Assembly: GCA_937958105.1 (NCBI GenBank) | Contig: CALFXJ010000061.1 | Coordinates: 1 to 64,000 of the forward strand | DNA from: an uncultured Cellvibrio sp. | GTDB taxonomy: Bacteria; Pseudomonadota; Gammaproteobacteria; Pseudomonadales; Cellvibrionaceae | Direction of reading: 5' to 3' | Length of the DNA stretch: 64,000 bases | The notes under the pieces: generated by a model | Told to the model about the DNA's origin: nothing | Database searches by the model: none | Seen by the model: only the letters and a program-made list of their open reading frames with translations | Made by a program: the position numbers and the translations under genes | Shown here: positions 53,808 to 63,091 of the stretch, one piece after another | Numbering within the stretch: the stretch's first letter is position 1 | How the letters are laid out: the number at the start of each line of letters is the position of its first letter

Positions 53808-56800
53808 TTAGAAGGTTACGCGGGCTCCCAGGGCCCAGCGTGCTTCATAGATGTTTTGGAAGGCCTTCTGTTCCTTATAGGCCAGGTAGGTTTGCTGATA
53901 CTCTTCGTTGATGTTCGATCCATTGATATAAAGATCGAGGTTATCCGTCACTGTCCAGGTCACGTTTAAATCCAGCTGGCCATAGTCATCCTGATAGAGC
54001 GGTTGAGCAGCTACCGCCGACGTTCCCTCGGTTATCAGACGGGCTGAACGGAAGTTATAAGCGAGGCGGGCTGACACTACCCCATTCTCAAACCAGCCCA
54101 CGATGTTGTAGGTATCCCGTGAGTTATTGGGAAACGGCAATTCCTTACCCAGGTGATCCGTTTTATCTTGTGAGCTGTCAGAGAAGGTGTAGTTAACATC
54201 AAATCCGAAGTTAGAGATAAATCCATCAGTGAAATCTGCAAACGCCACTTTTGCCGCAAGCTCTACGCCTTTTACCTTACCGCCTGTTCCCTGGACTGGT
54301 GCAGTGAATTCGTAGGGGCCGCGGAAGATACCGTCGGCATCAGCCTCGTTAACCCAGACTGAGCCGCCAGTGACGAAGCTGTCAATCTCGATGTGAAACA
54401 GGGCGGCGCTGAGTGAGGAAGCCTCGCCGAGGTACCATTCCGCTGACAAATCGATATTCTCACCGCGTGTGGGATCAAGCTGCGGGTTACCTGACAGGGA
54501 GCCGCTGCTGATCCGCATGCAATTGCATTCTTCGTTGAAGACACGGCCTACGGATTTTGCTCCTCCCCAATTCAGCAGATCGAGTGGTTGCATGGTTTTA
54601 CCATAACCAAAGCGGAGCTTCACATCATCTGTGAGATCGTAAGCCAGGTTGAGGCTGGGAAGGACATCGGTGTAACTGCGCTGAGTTACTTCATCGCCAG
54701 CGTCGTAGTTGACACCCGAATGCGGCACAGCGTCACCAGTGACGTTCTGAATAATGGTGAGATCAGTTTCGACCACTTTTACGCCCAGATTACCGGTGAG
54801 GTTTCCTGCTGCAAAGTGGATCTGCGTGAAGTAACTGAACTCGTCCAGCGTTACCCCGTAGCTCTGACCTGGTTGATTAAATTTGGTCTGGGGACCGAAG
54901 ACTTTTTCCTGGTAGGCAAGGGTGTTATCAAGCTCGCGCGGGTCGACGGCCCAAACGCCGGGGAGACCTTTAACCGGGCCAAAATCATCTACCCAGATGA
55001 CCTTGTTCCACTGGTCTATCCGGGTCGGTGGCAGCAAGGTATAGCCCATGAAATTTTCTCGCTGACCTACAACGACACCATCTTCAATAACGTCATACAG
55101 AACGCGATCACCGTTTTCATCAACCTCGTATTCCCCCTGCACTAAATCGGGGTCACATTCCGGTGTTCCGGCAAACTGGTCCACGGCTTTCCATTGGGCC
55201 GAGCAACCCGTTTCGGGGAAGTGGCCGAAGTAAGAAAACACATCGTGTCTGATGCTTCTTTCGCTTTGCCGTAAACCAACATCAACAGCGGTGATGAAGG
55301 GCGTTTCTTCGAAGGTGTATTTCCACTTGGTGCTGAAGGTATTCAAGGTGGCGTCGTCATCAGTATTGTTTTCTGATGACATGGCGCCGATGTGGTAGGA
55401 ATCCTTGCTGGCCATGTAGTCAGCCACGGTCATCATGCCCTGGCCGCCGTTAACCATCTGATCAAAACCACCGAATACCGGATGCTTGCCTGAAGCGTCA
55501 TAGGTAATACGGAACTGGTCATCTTCAATGCCGCCGGGGGAGAAGTCCGCCGCACAGCCTCCCAGTTCACCAATGACAGCCTGGTCTGGACCGCAATAGA
55601 TCGAGTCGGCCGGCATCAATCCGCCGGGCCCTGTTACCAGGGTTCCCCGGTCGATGCTCAGCATGTCTCCCTCGACATAACCGTGACGCATACTCGCTTT
55701 AGCGTCAGCGCGAGTGATGCGCACCTGACCGATCAGCGGGCCACCGTTGTCAAAGTTCAGCTCGACGCTGCCATTGTTGGATTTTTCTTCGTTGTAGTTG
55801 ACCTGAGTAAATGACTGCAGGCGGTAAGGGCGGGCGCTGAATGAATTGACGGTTCCCCAGGTGGCGCCGTCCTGATCAACAAAGTTTGGGCCGATAAAAT
55901 CCTGGGCATAGGCGTAATCAGCAAAGGTCTGCCAGCGGTTGTTATGCGAAAAACCTGCGCGACGGTTATAGCGCTCCTGCTTGCTGTAGAAGTAATCCGC
56001 GATCAGCTCAATGCTGTCGGTCAGATTAGCCTGGAAGGACAGGTTGAGCCCGTCGCGATGCCGCTCTTCTTCTTTGTGAAAGGCGGAAAAGCCCTGAGGC
56101 ACAACGTGATGGATATCCGCATCAATGGCTGGAGTGCTCCAGGTGTGGTTATTGTTGGTTGCGCCTATGCCGCCATCCTCGGAGGTATCGAAGTAACCGT
56201 TGTAGTCGGTCGCGAGATTTTTCTCGGTAGTAACCGCACTGACCAGAAAACCTACTTTGTCATTTTGCCAACCAATTAAACCACTGATGGTCGGATCAAC
56301 TTCCTTGCTGACGGAACCGTAATCTCCTTCCGCCGAACCAGAAAAAGTCCACCCTTCATCCAGATCAAAAGGCCGACGTGTCTTCAAGTCCACCGTTCCC
56401 GAAATGCCCAGGGTGGTGAGCGAGGCGAGTGGAGATTTGTATACATCTGCCCCAGAGAAGAGTTGGGAGGGCAGGTCCCCGAAGTCGGCGCCAGCGGTGT
56501 CGATGGTCGTCGCGCTGAGAAATGTTTCGCCATTGAGAGAGGTGGCGACATTGGCTAAACCGCGTATCTGGACCGGCCCGCCCTCACCGGCTGTGCGTTC
56601 TACCTGGATACCGGGAATCCGCTGGAGTGAGTCGGCGATGGTGACGTCAGGCAGCTTGCCGATGTCTTCCGCAGAAATGGCGTCAACGACGGAGGCTGCG
56701 GATCGCTTGGTGTTGACGGCATTTTTCTGTGATGCATAAACCCCGGTGATCACTACTTCTTCCACCGGTCCTTCCTGCGCCTGCACATAAACCGATGCCA

Positions 56801-56864
56801 GCAGGCAGGAAGAAATACTGGATGCCAGTAATGTCTTCCGGAACGCCTTTCTTTGAGCCTTCAT
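53808..56864 (-). CDS. TonB-dependent outer-membrane receptor (TonB-Xanth-Caul type)
   Basis: A 1018-residue receptor: signal peptide (LLASSISSCLLASVYVQAQ), a TonB-box-like EEVVITG near residue 36, a plug domain (about 50-165, with DAISAEDIGKLPDVTIADSL and LQRIPGIQVERTAGEG) and a 22-strand barrel ending in the outer-membrane signature ARVTF. The plug pattern fits the large TonB receptor subfamily of Xanthomonas and Caulobacter that takes up plant or algal glycans and related compounds. Halogenase-type genes follow downstream. A LacI-type operator lies upstream, suggesting induction by a sugar. The ligand cannot be named. Confidence 0.93.
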   Translation of the reverse strand: MKAQRKAFRKTLLASSISSCLLASVYVQAQEGPVEEVVITGVYASQKNAVNTKRSAASVVDAISAEDIGKLPDVTIADSLQRIPGIQVERTAGEGGPVQIRGLANVATSLNGETFLSATTIDTAGADFGDLPSQLFSGADVYKSPLASLTTLGISGTVDLKTRRPFDLDEGWTFSGSAEGDYGSVSKEVDPTISGLIGWQNDKVGFLVSAVTTEKNLATDYNGYFDTSEDGGIGATNNNHTWSTPAIDADIHHVVPQGFSAFHKEEERHRDGLNLSFQANLTDSIELIADYFYSKQERYNRRAGFSHNNRWQTFADYAYAQDFIGPNFVDQDGATWGTVNSFSARPYRLQSFTQVNYNEEKSNNGSVELNFDNGGPLIGQVRITRADAKASMRHGYVEGDMLSIDRGTLVTGPGGLMPADSIYCGPDQAVIGELGGCAADFSPGGIEDDQFRITYDASGKHPVFGGFDQMVNGGQGMMTVADYMASKDSYHIGAMSSENNTDDDATLNTFSTKWKYTFEETPFITAVDVGLRQSERSIRHDVFSYFGHFPETGCSAQWKAVDQFAGTPECDPDLVQGEYEVDENGDRVLYDVIEDGVVVGQRENFMGYTLLPPTRIDQWNKVIWVDDFGPVKGLPGVWAVDPRELDNTLAYQEKVFGPQTKFNQPGQSYGVTLDEFSYFTQIHFAAGNLTGNLGVKVVETDLTIIQNVTGDAVPHSGVNYDAGDEVTQRSYTDVLPSLNLAYDLTDDVKLRFGYGKTMQPLDLLNWGGAKSVGRVFNEECNCMRISSGSLSGNPQLDPTRGENIDLSAEWYLGEASSLSAALFHIEIDSFVTGGSVWVNEADADGIFRGPYEFTAPVQGTGGKVKGVELAAKVAFADFTDGFISNFGFDVNYTFSDSSQDKTDHLGKELPFPNNSRDTYNIVGWFENGVVSARLAYNFRSARLITEGTSAVAAQPLYQDDYGQLDLNVTWTVTDNLDLYINGSNINEEYQQTYLAYKEQKAFQNIYEARWALGARVTF

Positions 56865-57044
56865 AGGTGTCTCCTCATTTATATGATTGTTGTAAGTCGA
56901 GTGAGAGTGCGAGTTGTGTGTTGAGCCTCTCCTGCGCGTCCAGGCATTACCGTTACACCCCTCCGACCGGCCAACTACATTGGTTCGGATCGGCTATAAA
57001 AATGCCTGGACACGGCACCCCCGCACCATTTTTAATCCTTCTTG

Positions 57045-57056
57045 GACAACGTTGTC
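57045..57056. promoter_or_regulatory. LacI-family-type operator, perfect palindrome
   Basis: GACAACGTTGTC, a perfect 12-base palindrome with the central CG typical of LacI-family operators, 180 bases upstream of the receptor start. It closely resembles the NagR-type motif of marine gammaproteobacteria. No LacI-type gene lies in this window. Confidence 0.55.
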
Positions 57057-57187
57057 AATTGCAGTGAAGAAGTTTGGCAGCTATCTCAGCATCAAAAAAT
57101 CTGGGGTTTTGGGTCGGTATAGGTGCAGGTTATTGATTTACCTGCATTTATGCGGATCGGTGGAATGCCAAAAAATTGTAGGATGGC

Positions 57188-57199
57188 GACAACGTTGTT
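57188..57199. promoter_or_regulatory. second, imperfect operator copy
   Basis: GACAACGTTGTT, one base off the palindrome at 57045 and 143 bases further from the receptor. Two spaced sites would allow looping by a tetrameric repressor. Confidence 0.45.
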
Positions 57200-57327
57200 T
57201 ATGTGCCGCAAGGTGAAGAGCGGCAGCCATGGGTTTCGCGGAGGTGAGGCGGGTTAGTTAAGCTTTCGGTACGTGGCAGTGCAACACGGGGAGGGAAGCG
57301 CTGGCCTACGGCCAGCGCCATCGGGGC

Positions 57328-58602
57328 TTAAGAGAATAAGCCCTTGAAGAAGAAGAAAAACAGGATGGACAAGCCGGCACCAGCGGGCAGGGTGATGATC
57401 CAGGACATGAAGATGCTGCCGATCACGCCAAGATTAAGCGCGCCAATACCACGGGCCAGACCAACACCTAAGACAGCGCCGACCAGGGTGTGGGTGGTGG
57501 AGATCGGCAGTCCAGTCCCTGACGCTACCACCACAGTGGCAGCCGCTGCCATCTCTGCTGCAAAACCACGGCTAGGGGTGAGTTCGGTGATTTTCTTGCC
57601 GATGGTCATAATCACTTTCCAGCCATAGGTCGCCAGGCCGACCACGATGCCGACGCCGCCCAGCAGGAGTACCCAGGGAGCAACAGGTGTGTTGGCGCTG
57701 ACAGAACTGGATTTAATGACATTGATCACAGCGGCCATGGGGCCTACGGCATTGGCGACATCATTGGAGCCATGGGCAAAGGCCATGCAACAGGCGGTAA
57801 AGATCATGAGGATGGCGAAGACGCGTTCTACGCTGGAAAAGCGATTCTTGGAGTCGGCAGCCGTATCCTGGGTAACACGGCGGAGGCACAGAACTCCGAG
57901 AATGGTGACTACCACTGCAACACCCAGAGCGATCAGGGTGCTTTCACCGAAGCTGAAAGAAACTCCCGAATCCTTGAATACATGGGTCAGCCCTTTAAGG
58001 ATAGTTACCATGGAAATCAGGAAACCCACGGCAAACATATAGAAAGGGATGTAACGCTTGGCGTTGGTAAAAGGGTCGTCAGTATCGAGAATCAAATGTT
58101 GTACGGAGCGGAAAATCCAGAAGGAAATAAAGCCGGCGATGACGGGGGAAACAACCCAGCTGGACACGATGAAAGACACTGAGTTCCAGTCCACCGCGTC
58201 TACCGAGATGCCTACAGCGGCAAAGCCGATGATCGCGCCGACGATGGAGTGGGTGGTGGACACCGGCCATCCTAATACACTGGCTATCAGCAGCCAGACA
58301 CCTGCTGCCAGAAGCGCAGACAGCATCCCGTAGACGAGTAGTTCGGGGGTTTCGCTCATTGTTGCGGGGTCGACAATCCCGCTGCGGATGGTGGCGGTTA
58401 CCTCGCCGCCAGCCAGATAAGCTCCCAGAAACTCGAAAACCATGGCAATTACAATTGCCTGCTTCATGGTTAAGGCGCGGGAGCCGACGGAGGTGCCCAT
58501 GGCATTGGCGACGTCATTAGCTCCGATACCCCAGGCCATGAAGACGCCAAAGACACAGGCGAGAATAAGCAAGATGTGGCCGTATTCAGCAATCACGGTC
58601 AT
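57328..58602 (-). CDS. pit: Pit-type low-affinity phosphate transporter
   Basis: A 424-residue inner-membrane protein with about ten helices and the duplicated PiT signature: GANDVANAMGTSVGSR at the N-terminus, HGSNDVANAVGP in the second half, and the STTHSIVGA / STTHTLVGA pair. It moves metal-phosphate with protons. The DUF47 gene lies 33 bases upstream on the same strand, a standard pair. In Pseudomonas I recall argE directly next to this pair, unlike here. Confidence 0.94.
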   Translation of the reverse strand: MTVIAEYGHILLILACVFGVFMAWGIGANDVANAMGTSVGSRALTMKQAIVIAMVFEFLGAYLAGGEVTATIRSGIVDPATMSETPELLVYGMLSALLAAGVWLLIASVLGWPVSTTHSIVGAIIGFAAVGISVDAVDWNSVSFIVSSWVVSPVIAGFISFWIFRSVQHLILDTDDPFTNAKRYIPFYMFAVGFLISMVTILKGLTHVFKDSGVSFSFGESTLIALGVAVVVTILGVLCLRRVTQDTAADSKNRFSSVERVFAILMIFTACCMAFAHGSNDVANAVGPMAAVINVIKSSSVSANTPVAPWVLLLGGVGIVVGLATYGWKVIMTIGKKITELTPSRGFAAEMAAAATVVVASGTGLPISTTHTLVGAVLGVGLARGIGALNLGVIGSIFMSWIITLPAGAGLSILFFFFFKGLFS

Positions 58603-58635
58603 GATGTGTATTCCTCAAAAATGAAAAATCGACGG

Positions 58636-59316
58636 CTAGCGCGCCAGCAGTAATTGCAATCGTCCACCCACATCGTGGGCGCGGTTGGAAAGGTCACCAA
58701 TCCAGTCGATCACGCTGTAAAGAAACATCACGTCGATGGGCGGCAATTCTGCTTCGAGACGGAAGAGCGATGAACGCATGGAAATTTCCAGGTCGTCCGC
58801 TTTTCGTTCAAGTACATCCAGCTCTTGAATCATCTTTTCGGTGACCGCCAGTTCACGGCCACTGAAGCCTGTTTCCAGCAGGCTATCCAGTGCATTGATC
58901 GCGGTCAGAGCCTGCTGTGCAGTGCGCACGCCGGATTGCACAAACTCGAGGGTTTGAGCATGCATGCTGGGCGGGATGGTCATCCGGCGGCCGAGCATGA
59001 TCCCCGCAATATCTTTGGCGCGGTTGGCGATGCGGTCTTGCATGGTGAGCAATTCGAGCAGGTCGGTGCGGGGAACAGGAAGGAAAAGACTTTTGGGGAG
59101 GTGCAGACGCAGTTGCTGTTTTATGTCATCGGCCTCATTTTCAAATTCGGTGATGCGTTTCTGCACCTCTTCGGCTTTGTTCCAGTCGTTGGCAATCACG
59201 GCCTCGAAGAAGGGAATCAGCTCTGCGGCGGCCTTGACGGCTACAGCCATGTGTTCCTGCATGGGTTTGATCGGGGAGCGACCAAACAGATTGGAGAAAG
59301 GATTGGTAATGGGCAT
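58636..59316 (-). CDS. DUF47/TIGR00153 PhoU-like protein
   Basis: A 226-residue helical protein from the ATG at 59316 (PITNPFSNLFGRSPIKPMQEH), the same length as E. coli YkaA. It has two PhoU-like helical bundles with acidic E/D-rich helices. Such proteins accompany Pit transporters and are thought to modulate them. A longer reading from 59403 is not like the family. Operon with pit downstream. Confidence 0.92.
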   Translation of the reverse strand: MPITNPFSNLFGRSPIKPMQEHMAVAVKAAAELIPFFEAVIANDWNKAEEVQKRITEFENEADDIKQQLRLHLPKSLFLPVPRTDLLELLTMQDRIANRAKDIAGIMLGRRMTIPPSMHAQTLEFVQSGVRTAQQALTAINALDSLLETGFSGRELAVTEKMIQELDVLERKADDLEISMRSSLFRLEAELPPIDVMFLYSVIDWIGDLSNRAHDVGGRLQLLLAR

Positions 59317-59575
59317 GTCGATAATCCCCTTCAAATAAGCGCCTTCAGGCAGGTGCCCGGAAAAAAGTGTGCGCAGTATAAAAACATCAGCAGGCCAGGT
59401 CACGCGGGATTTTTACAAATTTATGGCTAGTGTTGGCTGTTTTTTGTGCTGAGAAGGGCTAAAGCCGGCGTGGTTAGTGTCTCGTCAGGGTAAGAGCGAC
59501 TACAATCCACACAACAGAAACCTGATACTGAGGCTGCCGGCGTTGCCCAGGCTCCAACAGAGGAATGACCTTTTC

Positions 59576-61348
59576 ATGAACCATCCTGCGGTGTTTGAAG
59601 GTGTGCTCGACCTGCGTCGCCTGGTCACTGACCTGGTGGCGGATGGCCGCCTGAAGCAGACCGATGCCAATGTGTTGCTGGGTACTACCCGCTCCCGTGA
59701 GCAGGCCATGATGCACCCGCTCGCCTATATCGCCAGCCAGAGCCTGGAAGATCTCAAGCGGCACGGCAAAACCCTCGACGGCGATGCCCTTACCACCTGG
59801 CTGGCTGAGAAGGCACGGATGCCGGTAGTGCACATTGATCCGCTCAAGATCGACGTGCCCAAGGTGACCGAGGTGATGTCCTACGCCTTTGCCAAACGCC
59901 ACGGCATCCTCTGTGTTGAAGTAACTCAGGATCACGTCATCATCGCCTGCACTCAGCCTTTTATTACCGGCTGGGAACCACAGATCGAGCATGTTGCCCG
60001 CAAAACCGTCAGGCGGGTCATGGCCAACCCTATTGATATAGAACGGCATACGGTGGAGTTCTATACCCTGGCCCGCTCCGTCAGCCGGGCCAGTGGCGGG
60101 CCGGCAGCTTCGGCGGTGACCAACTTTGAGCAGCTGGTCGATCTCGGCACGGCCACTGATCCGGATGCCAATGATCAGCACATCGTGAAGATCGTGGACT
60201 GGCTGCTGCAGTACGCCTATGACCAGCGGGCCAGTGACATCCACATTGAGCCGCGCCGCGAGGTGGGGCGCATCCGGTTCCGTATCGATGGCGTGCTCCA
60301 CAATGTCTATGAGCTGCCGGCCAACGTGGCCACGGCAGTGACCAGCCGTTTCAAAGTGCTGGCGCGAATGAACATTGCGGAAAAGCGTAAGCCTCAGGAC
60401 GGCCGGATCAAAACCCGGCGGTCGGACGAGAGTGAAGTTGAGCTGCGGATCTCCACCCTGCCTACCGCCTTCGGTGAAAAACTGGTGATGCGGATCTTTG
60501 ACCCGGATGTGCTGCTGCGCAGCTTTACCGACCTGGGACTGGTGGGTGACGACTACAGCCGCTGGCGTGCCATGCTCGACCGCCCCAACGGCATCGTGCT
60601 GGTCACTGGCCCTACCGGTTCGGGTAAAACCACCACGCTTTATTCATCGCTGCGTCAGATTGCCACGCCGGAGGTGAATGTCAGCACCATCGAAGACCCG
60701 ATCGAGATGGTGGAGGAATCTTTCAACCAGACCCAGGTGCACCACAAGATCGGTCTGGATTTCGCGGCAGGTATCCGCAGCCTGATGCGGCAGGACCCGG
60801 ACATCATCATGGTGGGCGAGATACGCGACCTGGAAACTGCGCAGATGGCGGTGCAGGCGGCACTCACCGGTCACCTGGTGCTGTCCACCGTACATACCAA
60901 CGATGCGCCATCTACCGTGGCGCGCCTGCTGGACCTGGGAATCCCTTCTTATTTAATCAATGCCACGCTGCTGGGCGTCATGGCCCAGCGTCTGGTGCGA
61001 ACCCTGTGCCCTCACTGTAAGGAAGAGAGCCAGATTTCGGCGGATGACTGGCAGCAACTGGTGGCACCGTGGAAAGTGAATGTGCCGAATAAGGTTTTCC
61101 GCCCGGTAGGCTGCCTGGAATGCCGGGATACAGGGTATCTGGGACGGCAGGGGCTGTATGAGATCCTGCCGCTGTCTGAGTCCATCAAAGAGAAAATCAC
61201 CAGTCAGTGTAATCTGCAGGAACTGCGGCGCCAGGCGATGAAAGAAGGCATGCGCACTTTGCGTCTGTCCGGTGCGCAGAAGGTTGCCGCAGGGCTGACA
61301 ACTGTAGAAGAAGTCATGAGGGTCGCACCACCGCCGGAAAAGGCGTGA
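59576..61348 (+). CDS. GspE/PilB-family secretion ATPase, not in a secretion operon
   Basis: A 590-residue ATPase with a MshEN/T2SSE N-terminal domain (about 20-180) and a T2SS/T4P motor domain: Walker A GPTGSGKTTTLY, Asp box (STIEDPIEM), Walker B (RQDPDIIMVGEIRD), His box (LVLSTVHTND) and the zinc tetracysteine CPHC/CLEC. The ATG at 59576 is chosen by family start. No pilin, GspF-like or prepilin peptidase genes adjoin it. I recall the same ATPase near pit in Pseudomonas. Which machine it drives is unknown. Confidence 0.9.
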   Translation: MNHPAVFEGVLDLRRLVTDLVADGRLKQTDANVLLGTTRSREQAMMHPLAYIASQSLEDLKRHGKTLDGDALTTWLAEKARMPVVHIDPLKIDVPKVTEVMSYAFAKRHGILCVEVTQDHVIIACTQPFITGWEPQIEHVARKTVRRVMANPIDIERHTVEFYTLARSVSRASGGPAASAVTNFEQLVDLGTATDPDANDQHIVKIVDWLLQYAYDQRASDIHIEPRREVGRIRFRIDGVLHNVYELPANVATAVTSRFKVLARMNIAEKRKPQDGRIKTRRSDESEVELRISTLPTAFGEKLVMRIFDPDVLLRSFTDLGLVGDDYSRWRAMLDRPNGIVLVTGPTGSGKTTTLYSSLRQIATPEVNVSTIEDPIEMVEESFNQTQVHHKIGLDFAAGIRSLMRQDPDIIMVGEIRDLETAQMAVQAALTGHLVLSTVHTNDAPSTVARLLDLGIPSYLINATLLGVMAQRLVRTLCPHCKEESQISADDWQQLVAPWKVNVPNKVFRPVGCLECRDTGYLGRQGLYEILPLSESIKEKITSQCNLQELRRQAMKEGMRTLRLSGAQKVAAGLTTVEEVMRVAPPPEKA

Positions 61349-61358
61349 TGCGAGTCGG

Positions 61359-62144
61359 TTAGACGATCACCAGTTTAACGCCCACAAGCAGCAGCATCAG
61401 CGCCAGCGCAGGGCGGAGGAAATGATCGGCTACGCGATTGGCCAGGTGGCTGCCGATGTAGATGCCGGGCAGGGAACCGATCAGCAGGTTCATCAGCAGA
61501 GGCCAGTCCACATTGCCGAGTCCGGCGTGACCCAGGCCGGCCACCAGCGTCAGCGGCACGGCGTGGGCAATCTCGGTACCTACCAGCCGGACGGTCGGCA
61601 GCATGGGGTAGAGCAGGAACAGCGCAACTGTGCCCAGGGCGCCGGCGCCGATAGACGTGATGGTCACTACCGCACCCAGGATCAGGCCGGTAACCACCGT
61701 GGCGATGATCTGCTGGCGAGGATCCAGGCGGGTCAGCCACACATCATTACGCTGGCTGTAACTCAGCAGCTTCTGCTTGAAGACAATGGCCAGTGCCGTC
61801 AGCACCAGAGCATAACCCAGCGCATGTTTGATAAAGGTATCGACGCTGCTGGTATCAAAACCGCCATAGCGCAGGACACCCAGGGTAATCAGCGCTGCCG
61901 GCAGACTCCCGAGAGCCAGCCAACCCGTCAATGGCCAGTTGATATTGCCTTTCTTGTGATGAACATGGATGCCGCCGGCCTTGGTGATGGCGGCATACAG
62001 CAGGTCGGTCCCCACCGCGCTGGTTGGTGTGACACCGAAGTGGAGCAGGATTGGCGTCATCAGCGAGCCACCACCCACACCGGTCATCCCAACAACAAAA
62101 CCAACAACCAAACCGGCGATTACAAAAGCGTACTGGAAATCCAT
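61359..62144 (-). CDS. TauE/SafE-family membrane permease
   Basis: A 261-residue protein with eight hydrophobic helices of the TauE/SafE family (VGMTGVGGGSLMTPILLH, GTDLLYAAITKAGG, ILGAVVTITSIGAGALG, IGSLPGIYIGSHLA). Members export sulfite or sulfonates or handle other sulfur anions; the substrate here is unknown. Convergent with the GspE-like gene, with 10 bases between stops. Confidence 0.9.
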   Translation of the reverse strand: MDFQYAFVIAGLVVGFVVGMTGVGGGSLMTPILLHFGVTPTSAVGTDLLYAAITKAGGIHVHHKKGNINWPLTGWLALGSLPAALITLGVLRYGGFDTSSVDTFIKHALGYALVLTALAIVFKQKLLSYSQRNDVWLTRLDPRQQIIATVVTGLILGAVVTITSIGAGALGTVALFLLYPMLPTVRLVGTEIAHAVPLTLVAGLGHAGLGNVDWPLLMNLLIGSLPGIYIGSHLANRVADHFLRPALALMLLLVGVKLVIV

Positions 62145-62484
62145 AAAAACCTTGCGGGACCTGGGGCGAACGAAGGCGGCAAGGCTATCAGCAGGGCGCC
62201 CATAATCAAAATAGCCAAAAGTTTGTACCCTATAAGGAAAAGGAATAATTACCTGACGGCAGGAAGCGATTCCTGTTATTTATAGGCCGCCTTGCGCTTT
62301 CGCTAATCGTCGCTATAGTCAGGGATTAATGGTGCCGGTGAAATGCGGGGGTAGGTACATGATAGATCCACAACCCGCATAACCTGTATCAGGCGTGCCG
62401 GCGTTATTTGCAAATAACCCGGAATACTCAATAAAAAACGGTAACGCGTTACCACTTCTTAAAAAACCATCAAGAGGAATTACC
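62145..62484. promoter_or_regulatory. intergenic region between TauE-like and DUF805 genes with two perfect palindromes
   Basis: A stretch of 340 bases without a gene. GTTATTTGCAAATAAC (62403-62418) and GGTAACGCGTTACC (62440-62453) are both perfect palindromes within 51 bases, ending 31 bases before the DUF805 start. Both look like dimer-binding operators, the second with a LacI-type CG centre. Confidence 0.5.
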
Positions 62485-62826
62485 ATGGAATATTTTCTGG
62501 GGGCCTACAAAAAATATGCTGACTTCACCGGCCGCGCCCGGCGCCAGGAATACTGGATGTTCATACTCTTCTACTTCATTGTCAGTATCATCCTCGGCAT
62601 AGTGGATGGCGTGCTCGGTATCCAGATCCTCGGTCTGCTGTTCTCACTGGCCTCGCTGGTACCCTCGCTGGCCATTGGTGCACGTCGCCTGCATGACACC
62701 GGGCGCAGCGGCTGGTGGCAGTTGCTCTACCTGATTCCGCTGATCGGCCTGATCATCATGATCATCTTCCTGGTTCAGGACAGCCACCCGGACAACGAAT
62801 ACGGTCCTAATCCTAAGGCTGCTTAA
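62485..62826 (+). CDS. DUF805 small membrane protein
   Basis: A 113-residue protein with the DUF805 pattern: YFLGAYKKYADFTGRARRQEY, three to four hydrophobic helices, ARRLHDTGRSGWWQLLYLIP and the terminal DNEYGPNP. Function unknown. The ATG at 62485 has AAGAGGAA upstream; a start at 62395 would translate the palindromic region and is rejected. A hairpin terminator follows. Confidence 0.9.
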   Translation: MEYFLGAYKKYADFTGRARRQEYWMFILFYFIVSIILGIVDGVLGIQILGLLFSLASLVPSLAIGARRLHDTGRSGWWQLLYLIPLIGLIIMIIFLVQDSHPDNEYGPNPKAA

Positions 62827-62837
62827 TGTGCCCTGTG

Positions 62838-62870
62838 CAGCCGGCGATTCCGCCGGCTGTTCTGCTGTTT
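62838..62870 (+). terminator. intrinsic terminator after DUF805 gene
   Basis: CAGCCGGCG (62838-62846), loop ATTC, CGCCGGCTG (62851-62859), followed by T-rich TTCTGCTGTTT. Confidence 0.8.
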
Positions 62871-63091
62871 ATATCTCATCACATCCCGCCTATTCGCGCC
62901 TCCCGCGCGATATCCTGCTGATTTCTGCGCCTCAGTGCATCAACGTTAGAACACTTTCGCGCCAAATCGCTGTTTTTGTTAAATATATCTTATAAATATT
63001 AATTTAGGGGTGTAGGCTTTTGGGAGCAGTCGCTGGCGTTAAGCCGGTGTGAGGTCTTCTTTTATCCCAATAACAATAACGGTGACCAATC

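Larger units (their letters stand above)
56865..57327. promoter_or_regulatory. promoter region of the TonB-dependent receptor
   Basis: A region of 463 bases between the receptor start and the pit stop, with no convincing gene. It contains two operator-like copies of GACAACGTTGT (57045 and 57188). Near 56960-57020 a C-rich segment carries GCCTGGAC and the similar GTCCAGGC, arms of a possible hairpin in the receptor leader. Confidence 0.5.

Noticed and set aside
59474..60301. 275-codon minus-strand frame
   Set aside because: Lies wholly opposite the GspE-like ATPase gene, which has all family motifs; the frame itself has none.
61422..62285. 287-codon plus-strand frame, Gln-rich
   Set aside because: Antisense to the TauE-like permease; Gln/His-rich composition is typical of a membrane-protein shadow.
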